Origin: Brumimicrobium mesophilum
Lineage (GTDB): Bacteria > Bacteroidota > Bacteroidia > Flavobacteriales_D > Crocinitomicaceae
Length of the DNA stretch: 64,000 nucleotides
Reading direction: 5' to 3'
Assembly (NCBI RefSeq): GCF_003025005.1
Contig: NZ_PVSS01000004.1
Coordinates: 186,001 to 250,000 of the forward strand
Shown here: in pieces, positions 54,027 to 63,959 of the stretch
Position numbering within the stretch: the first letter of the stretch is position 1
Layout: every line of letters starts with the position of its first letter
Program-made: the position numbers and the translations under genes
Notes under the pieces: model-generated
Told to the model about the DNA's origin: nothing
Seen by the model: the letters and a program-made list of their open reading frames with translations, nothing else
Databases searched by the model: none

Positions 54027-54809
54027 TTAGCATTCACAATTAATAACCAATCCATCATGTGCGGGAGCAACACTTCTGGGTAATTTATTCAATATTTGGG
54101 TATGTGTACCAAATAAATGAGAAATATGTGTTAAGAAACTTTGTTCTGGCTTTAAGTAATCAATAATATCTAATGCTTCTTCTAAGTTTAGATGTGAAAT
54201 ATGAGGCTCCTCCCTTAAACAATCTAAAATTAAAGTTTTGACTCCAATCAGTTTTTTTAACTCATCAACTGGTATTGTTTTAACATCAGTCATATATGCG
54301 AAATCTCCAATTCGAAATCCAAAAACTGGCATTTTATAGTGATACGCTAATATTGGAGTGATTTCTGGTCCATCTGGCAATTGAAATTTTTTATTCTCAA
54401 TAATATTAATGTTCACCCTTGGTACACCTGGATACAGATTGTCACCAAATGCATAATGAAATTCACGCTTTAAAGTCTCTGATACTGCTTTTGTACAAAA
54501 CAACTCCATACTTCTCCCTTCCAAAAAATTGAAAGACCTTACATCATCCAAACCAGCAACATGATCTTTATGCTCATGAGTAAAAACGACTGCACGTAAA
54601 CTGCGAACATCTTCTCTCAGCATTTGGGTTCTAAAGTCTGGACCTGTATCAATTACAAAATTGACATCATTCCATGTAAATAATAATGAGCTTCTTAACC
54701 TTTTATCTCTATTGTCTTTAGACAAGCAAACATCACACTGACACCCTATAACAGGTACGCCTTGAGATGTACCAGATCCTAAAACTTTAACAGTAAGTTT
54801 ATTTTTCAT
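54027..54809 (-). CDS. MBL-fold metal-dependent hydrolase, PhnP-like
   Basis: A 260-residue metallo-beta-lactamase-fold hydrolase. The N-terminus V-L-G-S-G-T-S-Q-G-V-P-V-I-G-C and the adjacent cysteine cluster C-Q-C-D-V-C resemble the PhnP group of phosphodiesterases. The metal-binding motif H-E-H-K-D-H is near residue 78, with later ligands in D-C-L-R-E-E-P-H and T-H-I-S-H. PhnP cleaves cyclic ribose phosphates; a wider phosphodiesterase role is possible. No phosphonate genes lie nearby. Confidence 0.85.
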   Translation of the reverse strand: MKNKLTVKVLGSGTSQGVPVIGCQCDVCLSKDNRDKRLRSSLLFTWNDVNFVIDTGPDFRTQMLREDVRSLRAVVFTHEHKDHVAGLDDVRSFNFLEGRSMELFCTKAVSETLKREFHYAFGDNLYPGVPRVNINIIENKKFQLPDGPEITPILAYHYKMPVFGFRIGDFAYMTDVKTIPVDELKKLIGVKTLILDCLREEPHISHLNLEEALDIIDYLKPEQSFLTHISHLFGTHTQILNKLPRSVAPAHDGLVINCEC

Positions 54810-54858
54810 ATTCCATAAATTTAGAAACTAATTCTGTTTCTAAAAATAAATTCCAAAA

Positions 54859-54888
54859 AAAAGTCCAGACGATAACGCCTGGACTTTT
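54859..54888 (-). terminator. Terminator of the T9SS type A gene
   Basis: The arms AAAAGTCCAG and CTGGACTTTT form a 10-base perfect stem with a 10-base loop, followed by a T-run on the minus strand. It lies 20 bases after the stop codon. Confidence 0.85.
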
Positions 54889-54907
54889 CTTTAAATATCT
54901 AAATGTA

Positions 54908-57223
54908 TTATTTAACAACCTTGAATGTTTTAACACTGTTTGAAGTGCGAACATTAACAAAATAAACACCGGCATTTAAATTTGAAGTGTTTACAACAAA
55001 GTTAGTAGATGATATAGTTGAAGAGTACACTTCGCTACCTGATGCAGAAACAACTACTACAGACTCAAGTAACCCGTTCTCGTTAGTAATGTTCAAAACA
55101 TCAGTAACAGGATTAGGATATACAGAAACTCCTGCAAATTCTTCAGTTGAAACACTTACATTAGTAATCGCAACACAATCAGAAGTATCTGAACAAACAC
55201 CGTTAGTAATAATAACAGCATAATTTCCATTCATTGTAGCTGTGAATGTTTGACCAGTTGAACCTGCAATATCAGCCATGGCATCACAATCATACCATTG
55301 GAAAGTTGCTCCAGCTGCTGTTTCTAAAGCAGTGATCGTAGCACCATTTAAAGCTGTTCCATTATCAATATCACAGTCTGGAGTAACACTACAAGGGAAT
55401 AATTGGTAACCTGAATCATAAGGAGAACTAGTGTCGAATTGTTTCCCAATTCCTGTTAAAGAGAAAGAAGCACTTGGCGTAGGCGTACCTGCAATTGGAG
55501 ATGCACCTGGTATTCTAACTGCATATGTATTAACACCATCAGTTACATCAATGTTACCGTTATTAGGCCAATTTGCTTCAGCATTAACTAAAGTTAAGTT
55601 TTCTAAAGTAACCAATTGACTCTCTGTAGTTTCATCTAACATTGTAACAACAGTTGCAGTTTGTAATGTTGCTCCTTGAGAAACAACAGTAATTGTTTCT
55701 GGATTGATTTGCAACAATCCATTGAATTGTGAAATTTGACCATTGATAGTTAACTCATCACCTTCCATTGGAACATAACCATTAATATCATTAAAACTAA
55801 AGATGTTGATTCCATCATTGTTGGCGTCAATCAATGTAAGATCATATCCAGTATTTCTGAAATTATCACAGTGAACAACTCCAGTAAGCGTAACATAATC
55901 TCCAACCGAAGTACCTTCACCATTCACATCTACTTGAGTAACATTTGCTATTGATGAAACAACATAATTTAAAGTTTCACCAGTTAAAGCTACAATTATA
56001 TCAGTTGCTCCAGTAGAAGAAACAATAAGGTCACCTGATTGCGCCAAATTAAGAATTGGACCATTCAAACGAACATATACTTTAGTTGAAGCAACAGAAC
56101 CAGTAGTATTAATTAAAGTAACTGAAGGAGAATATGGGCCTGCTAAAGATGTTGAAACTTCGAAATTAGTTGGAGCTGTAACAACTAAGTCAGCTGTTAA
56201 GTTAAATCCTTCAACCATTAAAGAATCTGCATCTGAAGGAGTTCCAACAAAATGAGAGAATCCAGAAATAGAAGTTTCTGATGCAGTAACCGTAGGTGCT
56301 GGAGCTGCAATTTCTCCTTCAAGCATCACGGATACATCTGTAGCACCTGTTGAAGTAATAAGTAACTCACCATTTGATGGGTTTGCGATAGTAGAACCAT
56401 TCAAACGAACATAGATTGGGGTTGATGTAATAGTACCTGTTCCAAAAGGAAGAGTTACTTGTGAACCAAACCCTGAACCTGACGTATTAGATATTTCATA
56501 ATCTCCTGAATTTACTGAAATAACCACATCAGCTGTCAAGTTCGTACCTGAAACTCCCACTGTTTGTTCAGCCGATGGCGTCCCAATAAACTGAAGGAAA
56601 CCTGAAACTGTAGAAAATGAAGAGCTTAATGTAGGTCCACTTGCTAGTATAAACGAACCTGCATTAGAAATTGTTTGATAAGTAGTTGTTCCACATAAAT
56701 TATCTATTGCTCCATTAAAGAATGTCCAGTTACCTGGTACAAATGTTCCATCAGGTCCTGTATTGTCATTTCTTTTAGCATAACCATCCTTGTATTCCCA
56801 AACAAGACCTGTTCCACTTATTCCATCCACACCATACTCATCAATTAAAGTACTTGTTGCAGTTTCGATAATTCTAATTCTATCATCTCCGTTAAAACTG
56901 ATTACTGAACTAGTTATCGCAAGCGAATTTGTTACATTAGGAAATTCTGTTGCGAAACTAGGATCATCACTGTGAAGATAAACAAAGTCATTACTAACTA
57001 TACCAAGTGCACTTAAATCAAAAGTATTACCCCATGTAGTATTAGCATTAGTTTGGTTTTCCAAAGAATAGTTTGAAAAATCCACTGTTCCTTGTGCGTA
57101 AATTTCAAGTACTTTAGGATTACCTCCAATACAATCACCATCCATTATCATGGTAATAATAGGAGACTGTCCCATTACGGTTGATGTTATAAACAACATC
57201 ATAAATAAATAAATTTTTTTCAT
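54908..57223 (-). CDS. T9SS type A secreted multidomain protein
   Basis: A 771-residue exported protein. The start at 57223 (M-K-K-I-Y-L-F-M-M) gives a clean signal peptide ending V-M-G-Q. A lamin-tail-like domain comes first (I-T-M-I-M-D-G-D-C-I-G-G near residue 20). Two repeats of about 110 residues follow, with the core S-G-F-x-x-F-x-G-T-P-S and L-T-A-D-V/L-V. Next is an OB-fold-like region near residues 430-590, with D-Y-V-T-L-T-G-V and L-T-I-N-G-Q-I. The last 75 residues are a type A sorting domain (V-Y-P-N-P-V-T-D-V-L-N-I and N-A-G-V-Y-F-V-N-V). It is probably a surface-attached adhesin or enzyme. Confidence 0.85.
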   Translation of the reverse strand: MKKIYLFMMLFITSTVMGQSPIITMIMDGDCIGGNPKVLEIYAQGTVDFSNYSLENQTNANTTWGNTFDLSALGIVSNDFVYLHSDDPSFATEFPNVTNSLAITSSVISFNGDDRIRIIETATSTLIDEYGVDGISGTGLVWEYKDGYAKRNDNTGPDGTFVPGNWTFFNGAIDNLCGTTTYQTISNAGSFILASGPTLSSSFSTVSGFLQFIGTPSAEQTVGVSGTNLTADVVISVNSGDYEISNTSGSGFGSQVTLPFGTGTITSTPIYVRLNGSTIANPSNGELLITSTGATDVSVMLEGEIAAPAPTVTASETSISGFSHFVGTPSDADSLMVEGFNLTADLVVTAPTNFEVSTSLAGPYSPSVTLINTTGSVASTKVYVRLNGPILNLAQSGDLIVSSTGATDIIVALTGETLNYVVSSIANVTQVDVNGEGTSVGDYVTLTGVVHCDNFRNTGYDLTLIDANNDGINIFSFNDINGYVPMEGDELTINGQISQFNGLLQINPETITVVSQGATLQTATVVTMLDETTESQLVTLENLTLVNAEANWPNNGNIDVTDGVNTYAVRIPGASPIAGTPTPSASFSLTGIGKQFDTSSPYDSGYQLFPCSVTPDCDIDNGTALNGATITALETAAGATFQWYDCDAMADIAGSTGQTFTATMNGNYAVIITNGVCSDTSDCVAITNVSVSTEEFAGVSVYPNPVTDVLNITNENGLLESVVVVSASGSEVYSSTISSTNFVVNTSNLNAGVYFVNVRTSNSVKTFKVVK

Positions 57224-57248
57224 AACTTTTTTTTTATAAGATTTTGTA

Positions 57249-57256
57249 CAAAAATA
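57249..57256 (-). promoter_or_regulatory. -7 box of the T9SS type A gene
   Basis: On the minus strand it reads TATTTTTG, 25 bases upstream of the chosen ATG. No clear -33 element is found. It supports the downstream start at 57223 over a longer one at 57262. Confidence 0.4.
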
Positions 57257-57326
57257 GGACAAGTAAAATCCATTAACATTAAGAAAACGTTAACTATTCT
57301 CCAATAGTTATTAACAAATTACAATA

Positions 57327-58121
57327 TTATTCTGAAATAATTATAGTTTTTGTGTCATATCCAAATACCGTGAAACTTCCTAAAGCTTCTTTAGACCAAG
57401 TTGAAACTGGATTAGCCGGAGCTGCTGAACCGTCAGATCCTTGAGCTATTGCTACCAATTCACTGAAGTACACATATGATTTTTCACTGTAAGAAATAAG
57501 CTCAATTTGGACAGTGTCTTCTAACTGATAGAATTCAAAGAAAAGTGGAACACTTTGAGAATTACCTTCAGAAAAGCTATCATCAAAAAGAAATTGATCA
57601 GATAAGTCTCTTTTGTATTCACCATTCACTTTTCTAATCGCTCTATAGAAATTAGAACCAACTGGATCAGTAGCGTTCATTGATAGTAAATATCCTTCAT
57701 CTGAAAAAACAGACTGAGGTTGGAACTCCGTTGTAAGAGAGTCCAATGGAACAACAGGTACTAAATAGTCTGAGGCTTCATAAACCTCCCCTTCCACATT
57801 TATTTTTATGGTATATTCTGAATTATACTGTGGTGCATAATTCGTCAAAGAATAAGCGCCATTGCCGTCATCATTCAAAGTTGAAACAACACCATTGGCA
57901 TCAATAATTTCAATATTAGCCCCACTAATTTGAGGATAACCTTCATTTGAAAACACATTTATAGTTTTCGACAATTGTACTGTTACAATTTCTTTAATCG
58001 CATCATATTTCGCCTCAATTACCATTTTTGGTTCAGCGTCATTAACTTTTAAGTCAATAACCTTCTGACAAGAAGTTGCTGTAAATAAAAGAGCTATTAT
58101 TATATAGAATATATTTTTCAT
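57327..58121 (-). CDS. DUF4249 lipoprotein
   Basis: A 264-residue lipoprotein. The signal peptide ends at the lipobox T-A-T-S-C near residue 18. DUF4249 features include the early I-D-L-K-V-N-D-A-E-P-K-M-V-I-E-A, Y-T-I-K-I-N-V-E-G near residue 100 and the final strands. DUF4249 lipoproteins are encoded next to TonB-dependent receptors and probably sit on the cell surface as their partners. Its start is one base beyond the stop codon of the TonB receptor gene. Apparent longer readings extend into that gene and are not real. Confidence 0.87.
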   Translation of the reverse strand: MKNIFYIIIALLFTATSCQKVIDLKVNDAEPKMVIEAKYDAIKEIVTVQLSKTINVFSNEGYPQISGANIEIIDANGVVSTLNDDGNGAYSLTNYAPQYNSEYTIKINVEGEVYEASDYLVPVVPLDSLTTEFQPQSVFSDEGYLLSMNATDPVGSNFYRAIRKVNGEYKRDLSDQFLFDDSFSEGNSQSVPLFFEFYQLEDTVQIELISYSEKSYVYFSELVAIAQGSDGSAAPANPVSTWSKEALGSFTVFGYDTKTIIISE

Positions 58122-58122
58122 C

Positions 58123-60462
58123 TTATTTGAAATTAAAGTTATAGGTAATGGAAGGTATAATTTTGAACAATGCTGTTTGAACTGCCTGTGTTTGACCTGT
58201 TGTGTTATCTTCAAAATCATCAACAAATCTAACAGCAAAAGCATTTTCTCTATTGTAAACGTTGTATATTGAAAAACTTAAATTGTGCTTGTAATTCTTT
58301 TTGTCCTTCAAGTACCAGGTTAAACCTAAATCTAATCGGTGATAATCTGGTAAACGATTTCCATTTCTACTCCCTACATAGGGTACTTCGTAACCATCCA
58401 TTTCATATAGTGCACTCGGGAATGTTACCGCATCTCCAGTGTAATAAACAAAACTCGTGCTCACAACAAATTTTTTACTGATGTTATAAGTTAAAACTAA
58501 ATTTAAATCATGAATTCTATCTTGCCTTGCAGAAAATTCTTGTCCTCCATCAATTTCATCAAATGATCTAAGTGCTCTTGATAATGTATAATTAAACCAC
58601 CCTGTAAAATCACCTTTAGTTTTTTTAATTTGAAATTCAATTCCATAGGCTCTTCCTTCACCATAAACCAATTCACGTTCAATTTGACCATTTAAAATTA
58701 AATTTGCATTTGGTCTATAATCGATTTGATTTTGAAGCCATTTGTAATATGTTTCTACAGATACTTGATACTCATCTTTCTTGAAGTTTTTGTAATAACC
58801 AACAGCAATTTGATCTCCAATTTGTGGTTTCACGTTGTTGGAGGTTGGTACCCAAACATCTGTTGGACTGCTTGTTGTTGTATTTGATAATTGATGTATG
58901 TATTGGAAAATTCTGTTGTAACCCACTTTAATTGAATTACTTTCATTAATAATAAAACTGGCAGATAAACGCGGCTCCAATCCTTGGTAATATTTTATAG
59001 ATTCAAATGAATCATAACTTTCTTCTGAAGTAATAGCTCCATCTTCTGCATATTCGTATGCTGTACCTTTCCCCATATAGTTAAACCCAGAATATCTCAA
59101 ACCGTACATAAACGCCCAACGATTTCCAACTTTTTGTTCATTTTGAAGGTATGCTCCAACTTCCAAAGCATGTCTCTTTTCTAAATCAATTTGATTAAAC
59201 CCAACGTTATCCCCACTTTCTAAGACACCTGGTTCGAATGTATGGTGGATGGCATTAACTCCAAATTTCAGACTATTATTAGTGTTCAAATAGTAATTAT
59301 AATCTTGTTTCACATTAAAATCTCTAATAGAAGATCGAATTCCAAATCCATCTTCACCTTGACCAATACTAAATTGATAATCGAATGCACTATAAATAAT
59401 AGATGTATTCATAAATAACTTATCGTTAAATAAGTGATTCCATCTTACTGTACCTGTTTTATTTCCCCAATCAAATCCAAAATCATCGCTAAGACCAAAT
59501 TTATCCCTACCAAAATAACCTGATAAATAAATTCTATCCTTGTCACTTAATTTATAATTCACTTTAGCATTTAGATCATAGAAAAATAATTTAGTATCTC
59601 TAATATCTTCATCCGGTGAAAAAACTAAAAACAGATCAGCGTAACTTCTTCTTCCTGAAATTATAAATGAACTTTTATCCTTGACTAAGGGACCTTCTAT
59701 GGTTAATCTTGAAGAAATTAATCCAATTCCTCCAGATGCAGCGATCTCTTTATTGTTTCCATCTCGCATCCTTACATCCATTACAGAAGATGCTCTTCCT
59801 CCATATTCAGCTGGAATTCCAGATTTATATAAAGCTACATCTTTGATTGCATCAGAATTAAAAACGGAAAAGAACCCCAATAAGTGAGATGCATTATATA
59901 CTGTTGATTCGTCTAAAAGAATTAAGTTTTGATCTGCACCCCCACCTCTAACGTAAAACCCAGCACTACCTTCTCCTCCACCCTTCACTCCAGGTGTTAA
60001 TTGAAGGGTTTTCATAATATCTTGTTCTCCAAATAAAATTGGAATTGTTTTAATGGATTGTGGATCCAACCGTGTTACTTCCATTTGAGCTGAAGTAATA
60101 TTACTGTTGCTGCGTTTGGAGGTAATATTCACCTCTTCAATTTCTTGAACCTCTTTTAATAAAAATAACTCAAGATTAATTACTGTGTCTTGTGTAATAA
60201 CTAGGTCAAAAATTTGATCTTCAAAACCAGAATTTCTGTAAGCCAATTGGTGCCTCCCTACCGGTATAGTAAGAGAATAAAACCCATATACATTCGTTCT
60301 TGCTCCAGTATTAGTCATATCGGTAGCAATAACTGATGCTCCAAAAAGGTCTTCACCATTTTTGCCATCGGTAATAGTTCCACTGATAGTAATATCCTGT
60401 GAAAATGTATGAAATACTGTAGTTAGGAAAAATGTTAGTACAATTAAGCAATTTTGTTTCAT
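58123..60462 (-). CDS. TonB-dependent receptor paired with the DUF4249 lipoprotein
   Basis: A 779-residue outer-membrane receptor. The signal peptide covers residues 1-21 (ending F-S-Q). A carboxypeptidase-like domain (about 22-105) starts I-T-I-S-G-T-I-T-D-G-K-N-G-E. The plug contains L-T-P-G-V-K-G-G-G-E-G-S-A-G-F-Y-V-R-G-G-G-A-D-Q-N and E-Y-G-G-R-A-S-S-V-M-D-V. The barrel ends I-I-P-S-I-T-Y-N-F-N-F-K with the usual terminal aromatic. The neighbouring DUF4249 gene is one base downstream, so the two are co-translated. The substrate is unknown. Confidence 0.9.
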   Translation of the reverse strand: MKQNCLIVLTFFLTTVFHTFSQDITISGTITDGKNGEDLFGASVIATDMTNTGARTNVYGFYSLTIPVGRHQLAYRNSGFEDQIFDLVITQDTVINLELFLLKEVQEIEEVNITSKRSNSNITSAQMEVTRLDPQSIKTIPILFGEQDIMKTLQLTPGVKGGGEGSAGFYVRGGGADQNLILLDESTVYNASHLLGFFSVFNSDAIKDVALYKSGIPAEYGGRASSVMDVRMRDGNNKEIAASGGIGLISSRLTIEGPLVKDKSSFIISGRRSYADLFLVFSPDEDIRDTKLFFYDLNAKVNYKLSDKDRIYLSGYFGRDKFGLSDDFGFDWGNKTGTVRWNHLFNDKLFMNTSIIYSAFDYQFSIGQGEDGFGIRSSIRDFNVKQDYNYYLNTNNSLKFGVNAIHHTFEPGVLESGDNVGFNQIDLEKRHALEVGAYLQNEQKVGNRWAFMYGLRYSGFNYMGKGTAYEYAEDGAITSEESYDSFESIKYYQGLEPRLSASFIINESNSIKVGYNRIFQYIHQLSNTTTSSPTDVWVPTSNNVKPQIGDQIAVGYYKNFKKDEYQVSVETYYKWLQNQIDYRPNANLILNGQIERELVYGEGRAYGIEFQIKKTKGDFTGWFNYTLSRALRSFDEIDGGQEFSARQDRIHDLNLVLTYNISKKFVVSTSFVYYTGDAVTFPSALYEMDGYEVPYVGSRNGNRLPDYHRLDLGLTWYLKDKKNYKHNLSFSIYNVYNRENAFAVRFVDDFEDNTTGQTQAVQTALFKIIPSITYNFNFK

Positions 60463-60858
60463 TAGTTAAAAATGTTTGGTACGCTATTATTTACAATTAA
60501 AAACCTTAAATGTTTGATCATATTTCACATAGGAAAGAAGTTAAGATTTCATCCTTAACGACTTGTCTTAATTGAATCCCATTTCAATTATATAAATTGA
60601 AAAAATTAAACATAGATGAACATGAACATTATCAAAAATTCTTTTACACAATTCAATAGTTTAATCCTTATGGAATGGACTATTAAAATGATTATTAATT
60701 CTTGACAAATGTAATAGAAAATTAAACAGATACTATTACCGTTCAAATAGTGTATTGATTATTTAAATAATAATTAACAGTAAAAAAACAGACCTCATTT
60801 ACATGTTTCGATTAACGATTAAATAGTTCAAAACATAATTCCATGAACAATTAATTAA
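60463..60858. other. Intergenic region without a recognised gene
   Basis: About 400 very AT-rich bases upstream of the TonB receptor gene and downstream of hemB. I see no coding frame, RNA gene or clear hairpin. It presumably contains the receptor's promoter. Confidence 0.45.
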
Positions 60859-61830
60859 CTAGCCTTTATAAAGTTGTGCGAAATCTTTAGCGTGATAAGT
60901 TAATATAGAATTCGCTCCTGCTCTCCTCATGCTTAGAAGCGTTTCTTGCATTGTTGCATCATAATTCAACCATCCATTTTTTGCAGCAGCTTTAACCATT
61001 GCATATTCTCCTGAAACATTATAAGCCGTTATGGGCTGAACGAAATTTTCATTCAAAACATGAATGACATCTAAATAAGAGAGAGCCGGTTTAACCATTA
61101 AAAAGTCAGCTCCTTCTTCAACATCCAAAATTGCTTCAAGAATTGCTTCCTTTTTATTAGCTGGATTCATTTGGTATGTTTTCTTATCACCAGATTTTGG
61201 TGTAGAATCCAATGCATCTCTAAACGGTCCATAAAACGCACTGGCGTATTTAGCACTGTACGCCATGATGCTGGTTTGTGTATAGTTATTATCATCCAAA
61301 ATTTCGCGAATAGCTGCAATTCTGCCATCCATCATATCTGAAGGTCCAATTATATCAAACCCTGCTTGAGCTTGAGCTAAACTCATATTTGCCAATACAG
61401 GAAGTGTTTCATCGTTCAAAATAATTCCATTTTCCACAATTCCATCATGCCCATCTGTACTATATGGATCTAGCGCCACATCACTCATTAAGCATATTTC
61501 TGGAAAACGTTTTTTTATTTCAGTAGCTACAATTAGATAGAAATTCTTTTCATCTGAACTGAATTCACCCCTTTTGGTCTTGTATTTTTCTGGAACAACT
61601 GGAAAAAGAACAAAATTTTGAATTCCAAGTCCTACACATTCTTCGATTTCAGAAAGAATAACCTCAGTTCCCCAACGATAAATACCCGGCATTGAAGTAA
61701 TTTCAGATTTTTCCGAAGGGTTTTCAGCAACAAATAGAGGGTAAATTAAATGAGATACTGTTAAATTTGTTTCTTCAACCATTCCTCTGATAGCTGCTGA
61801 TTTTCTGTTTCTTCGTGGACGTTGATACAT
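60859..61830 (-). CDS. hemB: Porphobilinogen synthase (delta-aminolevulinate dehydratase)
   Basis: A 323-residue enzyme that condenses two 5-aminolevulinate molecules to porphobilinogen in heme synthesis. Conserved parts visible are R-P-R-R-N-R-K-S near residue 4, D-V-A-L-D-P-Y-S-T-D-G-H-D-G near 117, and the two substrate-binding lysines in A-Y-S-A-K-Y-A-S-A-F-Y-G-P-F-R and L-M-V-K-P-A-L-S-Y-L-D. The metal loop lacks the triple-cysteine zinc site and reads D-P-Y-S-T-D, so it is of the magnesium-dependent kind. Length is normal. Confidence 0.94.
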   Translation of the reverse strand: MYQRPRRNRKSAAIRGMVEETNLTVSHLIYPLFVAENPSEKSEITSMPGIYRWGTEVILSEIEECVGLGIQNFVLFPVVPEKYKTKRGEFSSDEKNFYLIVATEIKKRFPEICLMSDVALDPYSTDGHDGIVENGIILNDETLPVLANMSLAQAQAGFDIIGPSDMMDGRIAAIREILDDNNYTQTSIMAYSAKYASAFYGPFRDALDSTPKSGDKKTYQMNPANKKEAILEAILDVEEGADFLMVKPALSYLDVIHVLNENFVQPITAYNVSGEYAMVKAAAKNGWLNYDATMQETLLSMRRAGANSILTYHAKDFAQLYKG

Positions 61831-61994
61831 TTCTCTACTTATTTTAGCTTAAATAATTTAACGGATTGTAAAGTTACTAGAAAAACAATCTTCTTAAAGG
61901 TTTTTTAAGTTAATTTAAAGTCTAGATTTATTAATATTCAGATTAAATAAATGAATGTAATTAATATGTGTAGAACATAATCGAAATCATTCGT

Positions 61995-62002
61995 TAATTT
62001 TG
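61995..62002 (+). promoter_or_regulatory. -7 box upstream of the LTA-synthase-like gene
   Basis: TAATTTTG fits TAnnTTTG and lies 70 bases before the ATG of the phosphoglycerol transferase-like gene. The -33 element is weak. Confidence 0.35.
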
Positions 62003-62072
62003 TGATAATTGTGGCGGCTTGCCTTTCTTATTTAGTAATTTAGAGTCCTTAAAAAAATAACTTTCGTTTTTA

Positions 62073-63959
62073 ATGAAAAGTAGTGCGTTAATTCTTACAA
62101 AGAATATAGAACTGTTCAAACGATTAGGAATCATCTTGTTGATGATGAGTATTGCACGGTTTATATTTTATTTTACTAATTCAGACTCATTTACCTCTGT
62201 TCATGCAACTGACTTTTTAGTTGGGTTATGGATGGATTCTATTACAGTTGGAATGTATGCTATTCCATTTTATGTAATTTCTACCCTCCCTTTGCCTTTT
62301 TATAAAGAAAAATGGTTTCAGCTAATTCTTAAAGTTATTTTTCATATTACAAATTCAGTTATTATCGCTTTAAATTTGGTTGATGTTGAATATTTTAAAT
62401 TCACTGCAAAAAGAAGTACTGCTGATTTGTTTTCTATGGTTTCTACGGGAAACGATATGAATCAACTCTTTGTAACCTTTTTGATAGATTTTTGGTGGAT
62501 TATTCTTTTGTTTATTTCCATGATTATTGTGAGTAATATTCTTTACAACAAGACGATTGGTTATCTAAACAAGAACAGAAATGTTTACATTGATATTTTA
62601 AACTTCATTGTTGTAACTGTCTGCTTATTTATTGTTGGTAGAGGTGGATTAGCATTTCGACCTGCGGATATGCTTACAGCTTCCCAACTTACTAACCCTG
62701 ATAAAACAGCCTTGGTGACCAATACACCATTATCTATTATTAAAACTATTGGTAAATCGACATTAATTGAACAGGATTTCTTTCCTGAAGGAAGCGACAA
62801 AATTTATAATCCTATCCATTATGGAACTAAAGAACATCAATTACGTGAAAATGTTAATGTGATGATTCTTATCCTTGAGAGTTTTGGAAATGAATGGTTG
62901 GGTAAGAAAACTAATACAGAATTCACCCCTTTTTTAGATTCCCTTTTAGACCAATCTTTATATTTCGATAATGCATTTGCGAATGGAAAAAAATCCATTG
63001 AAGCTGTGCCTGCTATTTTCGCAGGTATACCTAGTTTATTGGATAACCCCTATATTTCTTCATCCTACGGAACAAATTCCATCAGCGCACTTCCTTCGTT
63101 ATTAAAAGAAAAAGGATACACTTCAGCTTTTTATCATGGCGCAACGAATGGATCCATGAAGTTTGATGTATTCACCGCTCATTTAGGGTTCGATCATTAT
63201 TTTGGGAGAAAAGAATATGATAATGAAGAACATGCTGATGCAACATGGGGAATTTTAGATGAATATTTTATGCCATGGACAGCACGGTCAATTTCTAAAG
63301 AGCTAAAAGAACCTTTCTTAGCTGGAATGTTTTCTTTGTCCTCACATCATCCGTATTTCGTTCCTGAAAAACATGTGGATAACTTACCTGAAGGTAAACA
63401 TCCTATGGCAAAATCAATTGCCTACGCCGATATGAGTTTACGTTTATTCTTTGAAGAAGCTAAAAAGCAACCGTGGTATGACAATACTATATTTGTAATT
63501 TGTGCAGATCATACACCTGCAGGTGCTTCCATCAGATATAACAGAAGGATAGGAATGTATCAAATTCCAATCGCATTTTTTGATCCACAAGGAAAAATCA
63601 ATCCTGGTGTTAATAGTCAATTGTTTAACCATATTGATATCCTACCAAGTGTTTTAGATTTAACTGGTTATTCGAAAGATGTTTATACTTTTGGAAATTC
63701 ATATTTTCATGATGAAAATTATGAACCTTTTTCAATAAATTATATAGCGAACTCACATATGCTGTTCAAAGATGATTATCTATTGAATTTTGTAGCGGAT
63801 AAAGCAACAGGACTATATAACTATAAATCAGATACATTAATGAAATATGATTCACTTTCTTTTTATCCAGAAATTAAAAAAGACTTAACACAGCAATTAA
63901 AAGGAATAATTCAACGATATAATCACGATTTGATTAACAATACCATGAAGTTAAAATGA
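62073..63959 (+). CDS. LTA synthase-like phosphoglycerol transferase/sulfatase
   Basis: A 628-residue membrane protein. Five transmembrane helices fill residues about 15-200, followed by an extracytoplasmic alkaline-phosphatase-superfamily domain. Metal and catalytic motifs are visible: M-I-L-I-L-E-S-F-G-N-E-W, F-A-N-G-K-K-S-I-E-A-V-P-A-I, S-S-H-H-P-Y, and I-C-A-D-H-T-P. Where Gram-positive LtaS carries a catalytic threonine this protein has serine in K-S-I-E. It probably moves phosphoglycerol from phosphatidylglycerol onto a glycan or lipid. It overlaps the next gene by 4 bases (ATGA). Confidence 0.85.
   Translation: MKSSALILTKNIELFKRLGIILLMMSIARFIFYFTNSDSFTSVHATDFLVGLWMDSITVGMYAIPFYVISTLPLPFYKEKWFQLILKVIFHITNSVIIALNLVDVEYFKFTAKRSTADLFSMVSTGNDMNQLFVTFLIDFWWIILLFISMIIVSNILYNKTIGYLNKNRNVYIDILNFIVVTVCLFIVGRGGLAFRPADMLTASQLTNPDKTALVTNTPLSIIKTIGKSTLIEQDFFPEGSDKIYNPIHYGTKEHQLRENVNVMILILESFGNEWLGKKTNTEFTPFLDSLLDQSLYFDNAFANGKKSIEAVPAIFAGIPSLLDNPYISSSYGTNSISALPSLLKEKGYTSAFYHGATNGSMKFDVFTAHLGFDHYFGRKEYDNEEHADATWGILDEYFMPWTARSISKELKEPFLAGMFSLSSHHPYFVPEKHVDNLPEGKHPMAKSIAYADMSLRLFFEEAKKQPWYDNTIFVICADHTPAGASIRYNRRIGMYQIPIAFFDPQGKINPGVNSQLFNHIDILPSVLDLTGYSKDVYTFGNSYFHDENYEPFSINYIANSHMLFKDDYLLNFVADKATGLYNYKSDTLMKYDSLSFYPEIKKDLTQQLKGIIQRYNHDLINNTMKLK

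Noticed and set aside
58122-58244. 41-residue N-terminal extension of the DUF4249 protein
   Set aside because: It would run through the end of the TonB receptor gene and bury the lipoprotein signal. The ATG at 58121 gives a normal signal and lipobox.
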